The translations under genes were made by a program, and so were the position numbers. The notes under the pieces are model-generated. The model was not told where the DNA came from. It did not search any database and worked only from the letters and a program-made list of their open reading frames with translations. From positions 1 through 64,000 of the forward strand of contig SVTJ01000004.1 in NCBI GenBank assembly GCA_015063845.1: a DNA stretch of 64,000 nucleotides, given 5' to 3'. Every line of letters begins with the position of its first letter. Positions within the stretch are counted from its first letter, which is position 1. The DNA is from Oscillospiraceae bacterium. Its GTDB lineage: Bacteria; Bacillota; Clostridia; Oscillospirales; CAG-272. Positions 26,576 through 35,606 of the stretch are shown in pieces.

Positions 26576-29500
26576 ATGAAGCATTCTTTGAAATTTATCA
26601 CGCTTCTTCTTTGTTTTGTTATGCTTGCAACCGTAGTGTTGATAAGCTGCGACAGCGGAGATGGTAACAGCGGTACTGACAGCGGTACGTCAGACGGTGG
26701 AACGACTGACAGCGGTACGTCAGACGGCGGAAGCAATAACGGTGGCACGTCTGGCGGCGGAAGCAATAACGGCGGCACCTCGGGTGGCGGAAGCAATAAC
26801 GGCGGCACGTCGGGCGGCGAGACCCAAGCTGTAGCTGCCGAAAGTGTCTCTCTTGATAAAACGGCACTTACGCTTGGTAAGGGAAAAAGCGAGACGTTAG
26901 TGGCAACTATCACTCCCGAGAATACGACCAATAAAAGCTTGACCTGGAAGACCTCAAACGCAGGTGTTGCGAGCGTCAATAATGGTACTGTTACGTCGGT
27001 TGGCACAGGTAAGGCAATTATCACAGTCACCACGTCAAATGGCAAGAGCACTACCTGTTCTGTAGAGGTGGTTGAGTATAGCTTGGGGCTGGAGTATCTT
27101 TTGAGCGCCGATGAGAGCTACTATACGCTAACAGGCAGAGGAGAGTGCACCGATACGAAGATAGTAATTCCCGATAAGTATGAGGGAAAGCCTGTAAAGA
27201 AAATCGGTGAACAAGCCTTTTATGGTGACAAAAAGCTTGTTTCAGTGGTTATGAATTCTTATATCACTGAAATCGGAGTGAGCTCATTTGCGGGATGCAT
27301 TTATTTAGGTTCTGTTACTATCCCTGCATCAGTAGAAAAAATATCCAATTACGCGTTTGATTCTTGTTCTACTTTGGAAGCCGTATATTTCAGCAAAAAC
27401 AGCTCTGTTTCCTCTATTGGAAGCAATGTGTTTGCGAACTGTGTCAACTTGACGAGCATAACAATACCTAATAGTGTCACAAGCATAGGCTCTTATGTGT
27501 TCAGGGACTGCGCGGGACTTACGAGCGTGAGCATTGGTAGCGCTGTTACGAGCATTGGCTATGGGGCATTTGATGGTTGCACCAACATTCAAAGCGCAAC
27601 TATGCCCACAATAGCTATATCGTATATTCCAAAAACGAATTTAAAGACGGTCGTCATAAATGGCGAAAGTATAGGCGAAAATGCTTTCAAAAATATGACG
27701 GGACTTACGAGCGTGAGCATTGGTAACGGTGTCACGAGCATCGGCTCAGGTGCGTTCTCTGGTTGCACGGGGCTGACGAGAGTGTATATCAACGATATAG
27801 CAAGCTGGTGTAAAATATCCTTTGACGGTTATTATTCAAATCCGCTGTGTTATGCGAAAAAACTGTACGTTAATAATAAACTTGTAACTGACCTTGTGAT
27901 ATCCGACGGTGTTACGAGCATTGGCTCATATGCGTTTTATGGTTGCACGGGACTTACGAGCATAACTATACCTAATAGTGTTATATCTATTGGTGATTCT
28001 GCGTTTGAAAATTGTAGCGGTATTCAATCGGTGAGCTTTGAAAGCAACAGCAAGCTGACCAAAATCGGCTCTGGTTCGTTCAGAAATTGCAGTAGTCTAA
28101 AGTCTATTGCAATTCCGAGGAGTGTAACGAGTATTGGATCATTTTCGGGATGTAACAGCCTTGAAAGTATTACATTGCCTTTTACGGGGGCATCTGTTAA
28201 TGCAAGCGGTTATGAGGCACATTTTGGTTATATTTTTGGAGGTAGCTGGACAAACGATCCTAATACTACGTCGTGGGATTATTATGACAGTAACACAGGT
28301 TGCTACTATACGTATAATATCCCCAACACTCTTAAAACAGTTATAATCGATGGAGCTACGTCAATTAAGGCGCCTGCTTTCCAAAATTGTAAGGGTATTA
28401 CATCAATTACAATTTCCGATAGCGTAACAAGCATCGAAAGTGGAGCTTTTAGCGGTTGCTCATCTCTTAAGAGTATAACACTTCCGTTTGTAGGTGGCTC
28501 TGCAACAGCTACGAGTGCAAGTGCTTCAACCTTATTTGGATATATATTCGGTACGTCAAGCTATACGGGCGGAGTTATAACACAGCAGTATTATTCTTCT
28601 ACCAAATTTTCCAATTATTATATTCCTGCATCGCTTAAGTCGGTAACGATAACGGGCGGTAATATATTATACGGTGCGTTCTATAATTGCACGGAACTTA
28701 CGAGTGTGAGCATTGGTAACGGTGTTACGAGCATCGGCTCTGAGGCGTTCTATAGATGCACGGGGCTGACGGGAGTGTATATCAACGATATAGCAAGCTG
28801 GTGTAAAATATCCTTTTACAATTATTTATCAAATCCGCTGTATTATGCGGAAAAACTGTACGTTAATAATAAACTTGTAACTGACCTTGTGATACCCGAC
28901 GGTGTTACGAGCATCGGCGGTTATGCGTTCAGGGGATGCACGGGGCTTACGAGCATAGAGATACCTAATAGTGTCACGAGCATCGGCTCTCAAGCGTTCG
29001 ATGGTTGCACGGGACTTACGAGCGTGAGCATTGGTAACGGTGTTACGAGCATCGGCTCTTATGCGTTCTATAAATGCACGGGACTTACGAGCATAGAGAT
29101 ACCTAACAGTGTCACGAGAATCGGCTCTTATGCGTTCGATGGCTGCACGGGACTTACGAGTATAATTATACCTAATAGTGTTACGAGCATCGGCGAAGAT
29201 GCGTTCGAGAATTGCACGGGGCTGACGAGAGTGTATATCAACGATATAGCAAGCTGGTGTAAAATATCCTTTTACAATTATTTATCAAATCCGCTGTATT
29301 ATGCGGAAAAACTGTACGTTAATAATAAACTTGTAACTGACCTTGTGATACCCGACGGTGTTACGAGCATCGGCTCTTATGCGTTCTATAAATGCACGGG
29401 ACTTACGAGCGTGAGCATTGGTAACGGTGTCACGAGCATCGGCTCTTATGCGTTCTATAAATGCACGGGACTTACGAGCGTGAGCATTGGTAACGGTGTC

Positions 29501-30211
29501 ACGAGCATCGGCTTATATGCGTTCTATGGTTGCACGGGACTTACGAGCATAGAGATACCTAACAGTGTCACGAGCATCGATCAAGAAGTGTTCTCTGGAT
29601 GCACGGGGCTTACGAGTATAGCTATACCTAATAGTGTTACGAGCATAGGCAGGGCTGCGTTCTATAAATGCACGGGACTTACGAGCGTGAGCATTGGTAA
29701 CGGTGTTACGAACATCGACGATTCTGCGTTCCAGAATTGCACGGGGCTTGAGAGCATAACTGTTGCTTCGGGAAACCCAAAGTACTGTGCTAAAGGAAAC
29801 TGCCTCATAGAAATTTCAAGTGGAAAGTTAGAATTGGGATGTAAGAACAGTGTTATTCCCGACGACGGAAGTGTCACGAGCATCGGCGGTTATGCGTTCT
29901 ATGGTTGCACGGGACTTACGAGCATAGAGATACCTAACAGTGTCACGAGCATCCGCGGTTATGCGTTTTATGGTTGCACGGGGCTTACGAGCATAGAGAT
30001 ACCTAACAGTGTCACTTGGATCGGCGCTCATGCGTTCTCTGGTTGCACAGGGCTTAAGAGTGTAACTTTTGAAAACAAGAGTGGTTGGTGCTATTCATCA
30101 TTCTTATCGGCGACAAGCGGAAATATTTCAAGCAGTGCTATTAATAATACCTCAACCGCGGCTAAATATCTGACGAACGATTATTGTTACTACGACTGGA
30201 AACGCAGCTGA
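26576..30211 (+). CDS. BspA-like leucine-rich repeat lipoprotein with BIG2 domain
   Basis: The ATG at 26576 follows GAAAGGGA; an upstream ATG at 26516 lies in the terminator and is rejected. The 1,211-residue product has a lipoprotein signal with lipobox LISC (Cys25). A Gly/Ser/Asn/Thr-rich linker to about residue 80 includes tandem GGTSGGGSNN units. An Ig-like BIG2 domain follows at about 85-165 (VSLDKTALTLGKGKSETLVA). From about 200 to the end it consists of LRR_5 repeats of the type CTGLTSIEIPNSVTSIGSYA. Such proteins sit on the cell surface and bind host or matrix ligands in Treponema, Tannerella and gut Clostridia; the ligand here is unknown. Three copies of a 161-base unit indicate recent internal duplication. 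An intrinsic terminator precedes the gene. Confidence 0.88.
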   Translation: MKHSLKFITLLLCFVMLATVVLISCDSGDGNSGTDSGTSDGGTTDSGTSDGGSNNGGTSGGGSNNGGTSGGGSNNGGTSGGETQAVAAESVSLDKTALTLGKGKSETLVATITPENTTNKSLTWKTSNAGVASVNNGTVTSVGTGKAIITVTTSNGKSTTCSVEVVEYSLGLEYLLSADESYYTLTGRGECTDTKIVIPDKYEGKPVKKIGEQAFYGDKKLVSVVMNSYITEIGVSSFAGCIYLGSVTIPASVEKISNYAFDSCSTLEAVYFSKNSSVSSIGSNVFANCVNLTSITIPNSVTSIGSYVFRDCAGLTSVSIGSAVTSIGYGAFDGCTNIQSATMPTIAISYIPKTNLKTVVINGESIGENAFKNMTGLTSVSIGNGVTSIGSGAFSGCTGLTRVYINDIASWCKISFDGYYSNPLCYAKKLYVNNKLVTDLVISDGVTSIGSYAFYGCTGLTSITIPNSVISIGDSAFENCSGIQSVSFESNSKLTKIGSGSFRNCSSLKSIAIPRSVTSIGSFSGCNSLESITLPFTGASVNASGYEAHFGYIFGGSWTNDPNTTSWDYYDSNTGCYYTYNIPNTLKTVIIDGATSIKAPAFQNCKGITSITISDSVTSIESGAFSGCSSLKSITLPFVGGSATATSASASTLFGYIFGTSSYTGGVITQQYYSSTKFSNYYIPASLKSVTITGGNILYGAFYNCTELTSVSIGNGVTSIGSEAFYRCTGLTGVYINDIASWCKISFYNYLSNPLYYAEKLYVNNKLVTDLVIPDGVTSIGGYAFRGCTGLTSIEIPNSVTSIGSQAFDGCTGLTSVSIGNGVTSIGSYAFYKCTGLTSIEIPNSVTRIGSYAFDGCTGLTSIIIPNSVTSIGEDAFENCTGLTRVYINDIASWCKISFYNYLSNPLYYAEKLYVNNKLVTDLVIPDGVTSIGSYAFYKCTGLTSVSIGNGVTSIGSYAFYKCTGLTSVSIGNGVTSIGLYAFYGCTGLTSIEIPNSVTSIDQEVFSGCTGLTSIAIPNSVTSIGRAAFYKCTGLTSVSIGNGVTNIDDSAFQNCTGLESITVASGNPKYCAKGNCLIEISSGKLELGCKNSVIPDDGSVTSIGGYAFYGCTGLTSIEIPNSVTSIRGYAFYGCTGLTSIEIPNSVTWIGAHAFSGCTGLKSVTFENKSGWCYSSFLSATSGNISSSAINNTSTAAKYLTNDYCYYDWKRS
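27765..29374 (+). repeat. Internal DNA repeats of the LRR gene
   Basis: A 161-base unit encoding CTGLTRVYINDIASWCKISF and onward occurs at 27765-27925, 28758-28918 and 29214-29374. The last two, 456 bases (152 codons) apart, differ by one base that I can see; the first is more diverged. Many shorter LRR-coding units (23 codons) surround them. Confidence 0.85.
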
Positions 30212-30242
30212 TAGGCGTCAAAACAAAAAACAATAAACAAAC

Positions 30243-30280
30243 AGACCGACATCGCTTATCGCGGTGTCGGTCTTGTTGTA
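30243..30280 (+). terminator. Terminator after the LRR lipoprotein gene
   Basis: AGACCGACATCGC (30243-30255) pairs with GCGGTGTCGGTCT (30261-30273) with one G-U pair, followed by a T-rich TTGTTGT. A second perfect hairpin, AACCCCGCC/GGCGGGGTT, follows at 30288-30310. Confidence 0.7.
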
Positions 30281-30373
30281 ATCCGAAAACCCCGCCATAG
30301 TGGCGGGGTTCTGTATAGGCATTGCCGATGAGCAGAAAGTAAATAAAAAGTCAGAGCAGAATGTTCTTATGTC

Positions 30374-30501
30374 AAAGGCTCCCTTGTGCAAAGGGAGCTG
30401 TCAGCGAAGCTGACTGAGGGATTGTTTTGCTTTGAGTTTCGCCTTTACAATCCCTCCGTCACGGCAAGCCGTGCCACCTCCCTTTACACAAGGGAGGCTT
30501 T
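30374..30501. repeat. Palindromic intergenic repeat element (MITE/REP-like)
   Basis: This element lies in the 449-base gap 30212-30660, which has no other gene. The outer arms, 30374-30397 and 30478-30501, match at 22 of 24 positions and each holds an inner palindrome (CTCCCTT...AAGGGAG). The inner arms GAGGGATTGT (30416-30425) and ACAATCCCTC (30447-30456) are perfect, and small hairpins (CAGC/GCTG, CGGC/GCCG) sit between. The perfect palindrome CCCGCTTAAGCGGG follows at 30505-30518. No transposase is present. The sequence resembles dispersed repeats common in gut Clostridia. Confidence 0.7.
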
Positions 30502-30660
30502 AGTCCCGCTTAAGCGGGTTTACGTAATAATTGCATGGCTGGCAGACCAATACACAGCGCACTTGTGCGTTTATTTGTGTGTCATTGAGCGTTGGCAGTT
30601 ATCGAATTATCACCCCTTTTTCGACAGCGGCATATAATATTGACAAAGGAGGTGTATAAA

Positions 30661-30921
30661 TTGACGGACAGAACGAGATATCAATACAAAGACTGTTCGG
30701 CGGTGCTTGGAACGCTGACCTTGGCGCAGAAGGCCCAGAAGGCGTTGTCGAGCGCCGCTATACCAACAAGCATCAGCAAAAGCGATACCTCCTCCTTGCA
30801 CCGCGGCTGTGTATGGAGCGTGAATTTTTCCTGTAATCAGCAAGAAAACGTACGCGCCGTGCTTGCGTCCGCAGGTATCAAGGTAAAGGCATGGAGCAAT
30901 GGCGATGATATATCTGGATAA
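30661..30921 (+). CDS. DUF3343 family protein
   Basis: TTG at 30661 is the start, set by AAAGGAGGTG (30645-30654); it gives 86 residues. The sequence CSAVLGTLTLAQKAQKALSS, then IPTSISKSDTSSLHRGCVWS and VRAVLASAGIKVKAW, fits the DUF3343 pattern: an alpha/beta fold with a Gly-Cys near the middle. DUF3343 proteins are often beside cysteine desulfurases or selenium genes and are thought to carry sulfur or selenium; that role is not proven. It overlaps the desulfurase gene by 17 bases. Confidence 0.7.
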   Translation: MTDRTRYQYKDCSAVLGTLTLAQKAQKALSSAAIPTSISKSDTSSLHRGCVWSVNFSCNQQENVRAVLASAGIKVKAWSNGDDISG

Positions 30922-32056
30922 TGCCGCTACGACCTTTCCGAAGCCTCAGAGCGTTATAGACGAGACGTGCAGATGTATGCGTGAGTACGGTGGCAATCCC
31001 GGCCGCGGCGCTCACTCGCTGTCTCTTGCGGCGGCAGGGAAGGTGTTTGAGTGCAGAGAGGAGCTTTGCGCGCTGTTTGACGCATCTGACACCGATAGGG
31101 TGTTCTTCACCCCAAATACGACCTATGGTATAAATTTCGTGCTTAAGGGGCTACTCAGAAAAGGTGACCACGTGCTGATATCCGATATGGAGCATAATGC
31201 CGTATGGCGCCCTATCGAAAGGCTCGCGGAGCAGGGAGTTATAGAATACGACGTATTCAAGACGTATGCTAAAAGCCCTCATTCGTCCTCGTGGCGCATT
31301 TGCGCGGACATAGAACGGCATATAAAACCGAACACGAGAATGGTGGTATGCACACACGCATCGAATATCTGCTCTTTTGTGATGCCCGTGCGTGAGATAG
31401 GTGTGCTTTGTAAAAAGCGAGGAATACTTCTTGTGACCGATGGCGCGCAAGGCGCAGGACACGAGCATATCAGTATGCGCGATATGAATATCAGTGCGCT
31501 TTGCGTCCCGGGGCATAAAGGCCTTTACGGTCCTCAAGGCAGCGGAGCTGTTATACTTGGAGAGGGTATTACGCTCGACACACTGGTGGAGGGCGGAAAC
31601 GGAGTGGCGTCTATGAGCCCCCAAATGCCCCTACAATCGCCGGAGAGGTACGAGGCGGGTACTTTATCAACTCCTGCGATAGCAGGGCTTTGCGAGGGCG
31701 TACGGACGGTCAAGAGCCGTGGTATCGACGAGATAGTATACGGCGAGCGGCAGATGAGCCGCCGTATTCGTGAAATGCTTGGCAATATGAAAGATACCGA
31801 GCTGTACGCCCCCGAGCATATCGGCAGTATAATACTGTTCAATTTCAAGGGAATACCGTCGGAGACAGCAGCCACTGAGCTTGACAGGCAAGGCGTTTGC
31901 GTTCGCGGTGGTTTTCATTGCGCCGCTCTTGCTCATAACACCTTGGAAACTCCTTCGGGGGGCGCTGTGAGAATAAGCTTGGGAATGTACAACCGTCAGG
32001 AGGAGATAGCTGCCTTGCAAAAAGCACTGTTTGCGGCTTGGAAAGCATTAACGTAA
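30905..32056 (+). CDS. Cysteine desulfurase-like, class V aminotransferase fold
   Basis: ATG 30905 is preferred to 30899 because GGAG (30893-30896) is then properly spaced and the protein begins MIYLDNAATTFPKPQSV, as the family does; this gives 383 residues. Lys205 in CVPGHKGLYGPQG should bind PLP. THASNICSFVMPV and DGAQGAG form the cofactor pocket, and Cys339 in RGGFHCAALAH is the persulfide Cys of the group II (SufS/CsdA-like) loop. It would take sulfur, or selenium, from Cys or Sec. No suf, selD or isc genes are nearby. It is co-transcribed with the DUF3343 gene. Confidence 0.85.
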   Translation: MIYLDNAATTFPKPQSVIDETCRCMREYGGNPGRGAHSLSLAAAGKVFECREELCALFDASDTDRVFFTPNTTYGINFVLKGLLRKGDHVLISDMEHNAVWRPIERLAEQGVIEYDVFKTYAKSPHSSSWRICADIERHIKPNTRMVVCTHASNICSFVMPVREIGVLCKKRGILLVTDGAQGAGHEHISMRDMNISALCVPGHKGLYGPQGSGAVILGEGITLDTLVEGGNGVASMSPQMPLQSPERYEAGTLSTPAIAGLCEGVRTVKSRGIDEIVYGERQMSRRIREMLGNMKDTELYAPEHIGSIILFNFKGIPSETAATELDRQGVCVRGGFHCAALAHNTLETPSGGAVRISLGMYNRQEEIAALQKALFAAWKALT

Positions 32057-32094
32057 AAAAAGCATACGAACGAATATTCGTTCGTATGCTTTTT
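32057..32094. terminator. Bidirectional terminator, perfect 38-base palindrome
   Basis: The two 19-base halves (32057-32075 and 32076-32094) are exact inverted complements, with As at the left end and Ts at the right. It lies directly after the desulfurase stop and 12 bases beyond the end of the convergent minus-strand gene, so it can serve both. Confidence 0.88.
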
Positions 32095-32106
32095 GATTTT
32101 GATAAA

Positions 32107-34761
32107 TTATGCTGCAACTACTGCTACAAATCCGCTGCTTGTAAGCTCAACTGAGAAGTTTACGATAGCTGCTGCGGATATAAGATTCTTTTCGAGTGCC
32201 GCTCTGCTTTCCTCGGGAGCATTTTCAAGCTTGCTGTTCATGGATGCGAGCATTTCTGCCTTTTCGGTGTCCGAAAGCTGCTTGCCCGAGTTAAGGGGAT
32301 TGTATTTGGGGGTATCGTCTCCGCCGTATACCGTATCAACAAACGTATCGCTAACGACTGTGGAATTTGTTACACGGTCGATATACTCTGCCGCGGTTAT
32401 TCCCGTTGCGCTGTCAGCTCCAAACGTGGGCTTGCCCGACGTGGAGGAAGCGCTCATTGCTATATTCATCATATCAGCGACTGCCTTGGACTCAGCATCA
32501 TACTGTTCGTCGGAGAGCTGACCTGCTTCTTTCGCATCGGAGAGGTTTCCGAATACGTCGGATACAAGCTCTGACGTGGGCTCCGCACTCTTTTCCGCAA
32601 CTCCGTAGCTCTGCATGAGAGAGGGAGTGGATATCTTCTGGATAGTGGAAGCGGATGCAGGGGTAAGATCCTCGAGAAGGACCTTAACTTCTCCCTCGGT
32701 CTTGGCCTTGTCATCGCCCTTAGCAGCGTCGATAACGCTGACTGTCTGGGAAAGACCAGTCATAAGCTCGATATAGTTGGAGTCCTTGTTAGCGGACGAA
32801 TTGATGTGGTCTGCTACGTCATACACCTCGGTAAGAGGCATCTTGAGCTTTCCTGAAACCTTTTCGGACTGAAGAATACCTATAAGAATTATGGAAGTGT
32901 TCTCAGGACCTATCGTCTGTGTTGCACGGAAATCGTCAAGTACGGGACCGAGGTCTGCGATCATGGTGTTGACCTCGAGCTCGCTTCCGTCGTTTGTCTT
33001 GTTGAACATTTCGGATATCTGCTTAAAGCTGTGTGCAAGAAGCTCAGCCTCGTGCTGAGTATCCGTGACCTTTTCTTTGTTGAGATGCACGGTATCAACG
33101 TCAACCACCTGAGTGTTTGCGGAGAAGGTCTGTGCGCTGTCAAGAACAACGTCTGTTGTGTTTCCGTTGAGGTCCGCAACCGTTATGGGTGTGGTTGAAA
33201 GCCAAGCCTGCACCATATCCGTGCTGACGTTGCCGCCCTCAAAAGTTTTGAGCGCATTTGCGCTGAGAGCGAGGGAAGATTCATCGGTTATATTGATACC
33301 GTTGTTGTTAAACACCTTTTTGAGCTTTTTGGAGAGAGCCTTATTACGCTTTTCTTCATCTGTCTCGGTGTTTTCTGTGCCTTCGCCGCCTTCACCGCCT
33401 GTCTGAGCTTCTCCTGAAGCTACGACCTCGGTCTGGTTTTCAGCTATAAACGCCGATATCTCAGATGCAAGTTCATCGTTCATTTTCGTATACATTACGT
33501 CTGTATCGGTATGCATTGCGATCTTGTCGCCGAGAATTCCCAAGCCGCATTCAGTCAGCGCGGGTATCATAACGTGCAGACGCTCATTGTCAAGCAGACC
33601 CTTAAAGACCTTTGTGGAGACCTCTTCGTCTCCCAAAACAGTCATAGGCGCACTCTTGAGCATAGTGATGGGATACTTTGTCGATATATCCGCAACGACG
33701 TTGAGTATCGTAGGAACGTCCTCTCTTGCGGTATCAAAGGTTTCGTTAGCCAATACGTCGATGAGCGTATTTACGAGAGGGTCGATATTCTTTCCAAACG
33801 AGGGCTTGCCGATGCCTGAATATTTCTCACCGTTCTGCCACTTTTCGTCGGCGTTTTTCAAAAATTCGGGAAGTACAGTGGGTATAAGAGCAGTTTCCTT
33901 GAAGTCCTCAGCCGTGTCTCTCCAAGCCTCGGCGGTAGCGTTTCCGTCGTATGCCTCGGCAGCCTTTCTGGACTGATTTATCGCGGACATAAAGGAAGCG
34001 ATAAACTGAGTTTCGCTCTTAAGAGAGACCTTGTGTCCGTCGACACGGTAGGTCGTAAGTCTATTATAAACAGCCTCTCCGCCAACGATCTTCATAGTAA
34101 CCGTAGCGGCGTTTTTGGAAACTCCGTCAGTGACGTTGTGTACTATCTGCGCTCCACCGTCCATACTCTCGGTCACACTCGCAACGGGAGTGGCGATACA
34201 AGCTATGCCGCAAACGATCGGTATGCAGATAACAAAGAAAGTCATAAGTCCCGAAAGCGCACCGAGTGTTGCGCCTATCGGAGAAAACTTTCCGTTGAGT
34301 ATTCCTTTATGCTTGCTTTGCTTTTTTAGCTTTTTATCATGCTTTTTAGCTTGCTCGTCATCAGTAGCCTCAGAGGAAGCTTCCGCAGGCGCATTCTTTT
34401 CGGTAAGACGGATAAAAAGCTTTGTCAGTGGCATTTTTGCTATGTTGAGCAAGCCTCTTACCAAAGCAAAAACGGGGTAGAACAATACGGGGGCAATTAT
34501 CATTGAGAAGATCGCCTTTAGCATATTGCCCGAAAGGAAAGCGGACACTCCTGACATAGGAATTATGCTTACCAAAATAGTTGCTACAAGCCACGCTATA
34601 CCCATTGACGCAAACGTAGCTATTATAGTTGCAACAGCTGTAATGATCATCTTAACAGCAGAGTATTGCCACTTATATTTCTTTCCGACAAGAAAGCCGA
34701 TAAGACCGGCAACTATCATGCAGATCAAGAACAACAGCGAATAAATCAGAGAAAACATCAT
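32107..34761 (-). CDS. Large membrane protein, CvpA-like N-terminus with long extracytoplasmic domain
   Basis: This 884-residue protein has membrane helices at about 4-24, 36-66, 82-105 and 160-192, with a GFLVGKKYKWQYSAVK turn between the first two, like CvpA proteins. A charged cytoplasmic loop (about 115-155, Lys-rich) precedes the fourth helix. The remaining 690 residues are largely helical, low in Cys, with an acidic Gly/Glu/Thr stretch near residue 450. The segment YNRLTTYRVDGHKVSLKSET resembles one in the 54874 gene (RSYACTFKDGERIALIREIE), so the two look homologous. AAAGGAG precedes tandem ATGs at 34761 and 34758. It is a single gene with its own promoter. Function unknown. Confidence 0.75.
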   Translation of the reverse strand: MMFSLIYSLLFLICMIVAGLIGFLVGKKYKWQYSAVKMIITAVATIIATFASMGIAWLVATILVSIIPMSGVSAFLSGNMLKAIFSMIIAPVLFYPVFALVRGLLNIAKMPLTKLFIRLTEKNAPAEASSEATDDEQAKKHDKKLKKQSKHKGILNGKFSPIGATLGALSGLMTFFVICIPIVCGIACIATPVASVTESMDGGAQIVHNVTDGVSKNAATVTMKIVGGEAVYNRLTTYRVDGHKVSLKSETQFIASFMSAINQSRKAAEAYDGNATAEAWRDTAEDFKETALIPTVLPEFLKNADEKWQNGEKYSGIGKPSFGKNIDPLVNTLIDVLANETFDTAREDVPTILNVVADISTKYPITMLKSAPMTVLGDEEVSTKVFKGLLDNERLHVMIPALTECGLGILGDKIAMHTDTDVMYTKMNDELASEISAFIAENQTEVVASGEAQTGGEGGEGTENTETDEEKRNKALSKKLKKVFNNNGINITDESSLALSANALKTFEGGNVSTDMVQAWLSTTPITVADLNGNTTDVVLDSAQTFSANTQVVDVDTVHLNKEKVTDTQHEAELLAHSFKQISEMFNKTNDGSELEVNTMIADLGPVLDDFRATQTIGPENTSIILIGILQSEKVSGKLKMPLTEVYDVADHINSSANKDSNYIELMTGLSQTVSVIDAAKGDDKAKTEGEVKVLLEDLTPASASTIQKISTPSLMQSYGVAEKSAEPTSELVSDVFGNLSDAKEAGQLSDEQYDAESKAVADMMNIAMSASSTSGKPTFGADSATGITAAEYIDRVTNSTVVSDTFVDTVYGGDDTPKYNPLNSGKQLSDTEKAEMLASMNSKLENAPEESRAALEKNLISAAAIVNFSVELTSSGFVAVVAA

Positions 34762-34805
34762 TAACTCCTTTCTGTTATCTTCATGTTTAAAATACTTCTA
34801 AATAT

Positions 34806-34834
34806 ATTATACTACTCCAAAACATCTAAGTCAA
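34806..34834 (-). promoter_or_regulatory. Promoter of the large CvpA-like gene
   Basis: On the minus strand, TTGACT (34834-34829) and TATAAT (34811-34806) are 17 bases apart, about 45 bases before the start codon. Confidence 0.75.
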
Positions 34835-34849
34835 TACACAAAAGGAATT

Positions 34850-35422
34850 TTATGCTTTATATTCATTCTCAATTATAGCGCAAATTCCGATAGTACGGTA
34901 GCTTCCTTTGACGAGAAGCGAGCTTCTTTGATATCCCTCAAAAGTCATTCCGAGTTTTTTCATGACGGCAAGAGACGCGTCGTTGCCTTGCATAAATCTT
35001 GCCTCTATGCGATGCAGACCAAGCTCGCAAAATCCGAAATCAAGTATTCTTTTTGCGGCTTCCGTAGCAAGTCCCATGCCGTGGTAGTCAGGGTTAAGAA
35101 CGTATCCTATCTCCGCTTTATTATGAGGACAGTCTATCTTTGTAAATCCGACGGTACCTATCATCTTTCCCGTGTCTGCAAGGATCACCGCCCAGTCGTA
35201 AAACTCGCAGGATGCGTATCTGCTCTCGACGTACGCAAGGTAGTCCCTCGTATAGTTGACAGATGTGTGCGGAGACCACAAAAGATATTTGGTTACTTCC
35301 TCTCTGCTTGCGTAATCATACATATCATAAGCATCGGTGACGTGCGCCGGGCGCAAAATGAGACGCTGAGTATATAGCGTTGGCATGCGTGAAAATACCT
35401 TATATAGCTTTTCTTTTTTCAT
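34850..35422 (-). CDS. GNAT N-acetyltransferase, RimJ/RimL type
   Basis: This 190-residue protein has the RimJ/L start TLYTQRLILRPAHVTDAYDM, the acetyl-CoA loop region ADTGKMIGTVGFTKID and EIGYVLNPDYHGMGLATEAA (the V-x(n)-R/Q-x-x-G-x-G/A motif is here HGMGLA), then HRIEARFMQGNDASLAVMKK and LGMTFEGYQR. It transfers acetyl groups to protein N-termini or small amines; the substrate is not defined. GAGGT precedes the ATG at 35422. A separate promoter suggests a monocistronic unit. Confidence 0.85.
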   Translation of the reverse strand: MKKEKLYKVFSRMPTLYTQRLILRPAHVTDAYDMYDYASREEVTKYLLWSPHTSVNYTRDYLAYVESRYASCEFYDWAVILADTGKMIGTVGFTKIDCPHNKAEIGYVLNPDYHGMGLATEAAKRILDFGFCELGLHRIEARFMQGNDASLAVMKKLGMTFEGYQRSSLLVKGSYRTIGICAIIENEYKA

Positions 35423-35455
35423 AGTGCCGTTACCTCTTATTCGTACTTATCTATA

Positions 35456-35484
35456 ATTATAGTCTTAATTTTCCCGATTTGCAA
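35456..35484 (-). promoter_or_regulatory. Promoter of the GNAT gene
   Basis: On the minus strand, TTGCAA (35484-35479) and TATAAT (35461-35456) with a 17-base spacer. Confidence 0.7.
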
Positions 35485-35535
35485 TAAGTTGCGAATATTT
35501 TGTGGTAAATATTTGATAATTATTTGCAATGTCCT

Positions 35536-35564
35536 TTGACAAATAGATATTGTTGTGGTATAAT
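35536..35564 (+). promoter_or_regulatory. Perfect-consensus promoter of the racemase-murE-manA operon
   Basis: TTGACA (35536-35541) and TATAAT (35559-35564) with a 17-base spacer match the full sigma-A consensus. It lies 42 bases before the first start at 35607. Confidence 0.85.
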
Positions 35565-35606
35565 TACTATGTATAATTGTATTCAGAACGAACTTTGGTG
35601 GAGATA

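Noticed and set aside
27765-29374. CRISPR-like direct repeats
   Set aside because: The repeats are in frame and encode leucine-rich repeat units; spacing and spacers do not fit a CRISPR array.
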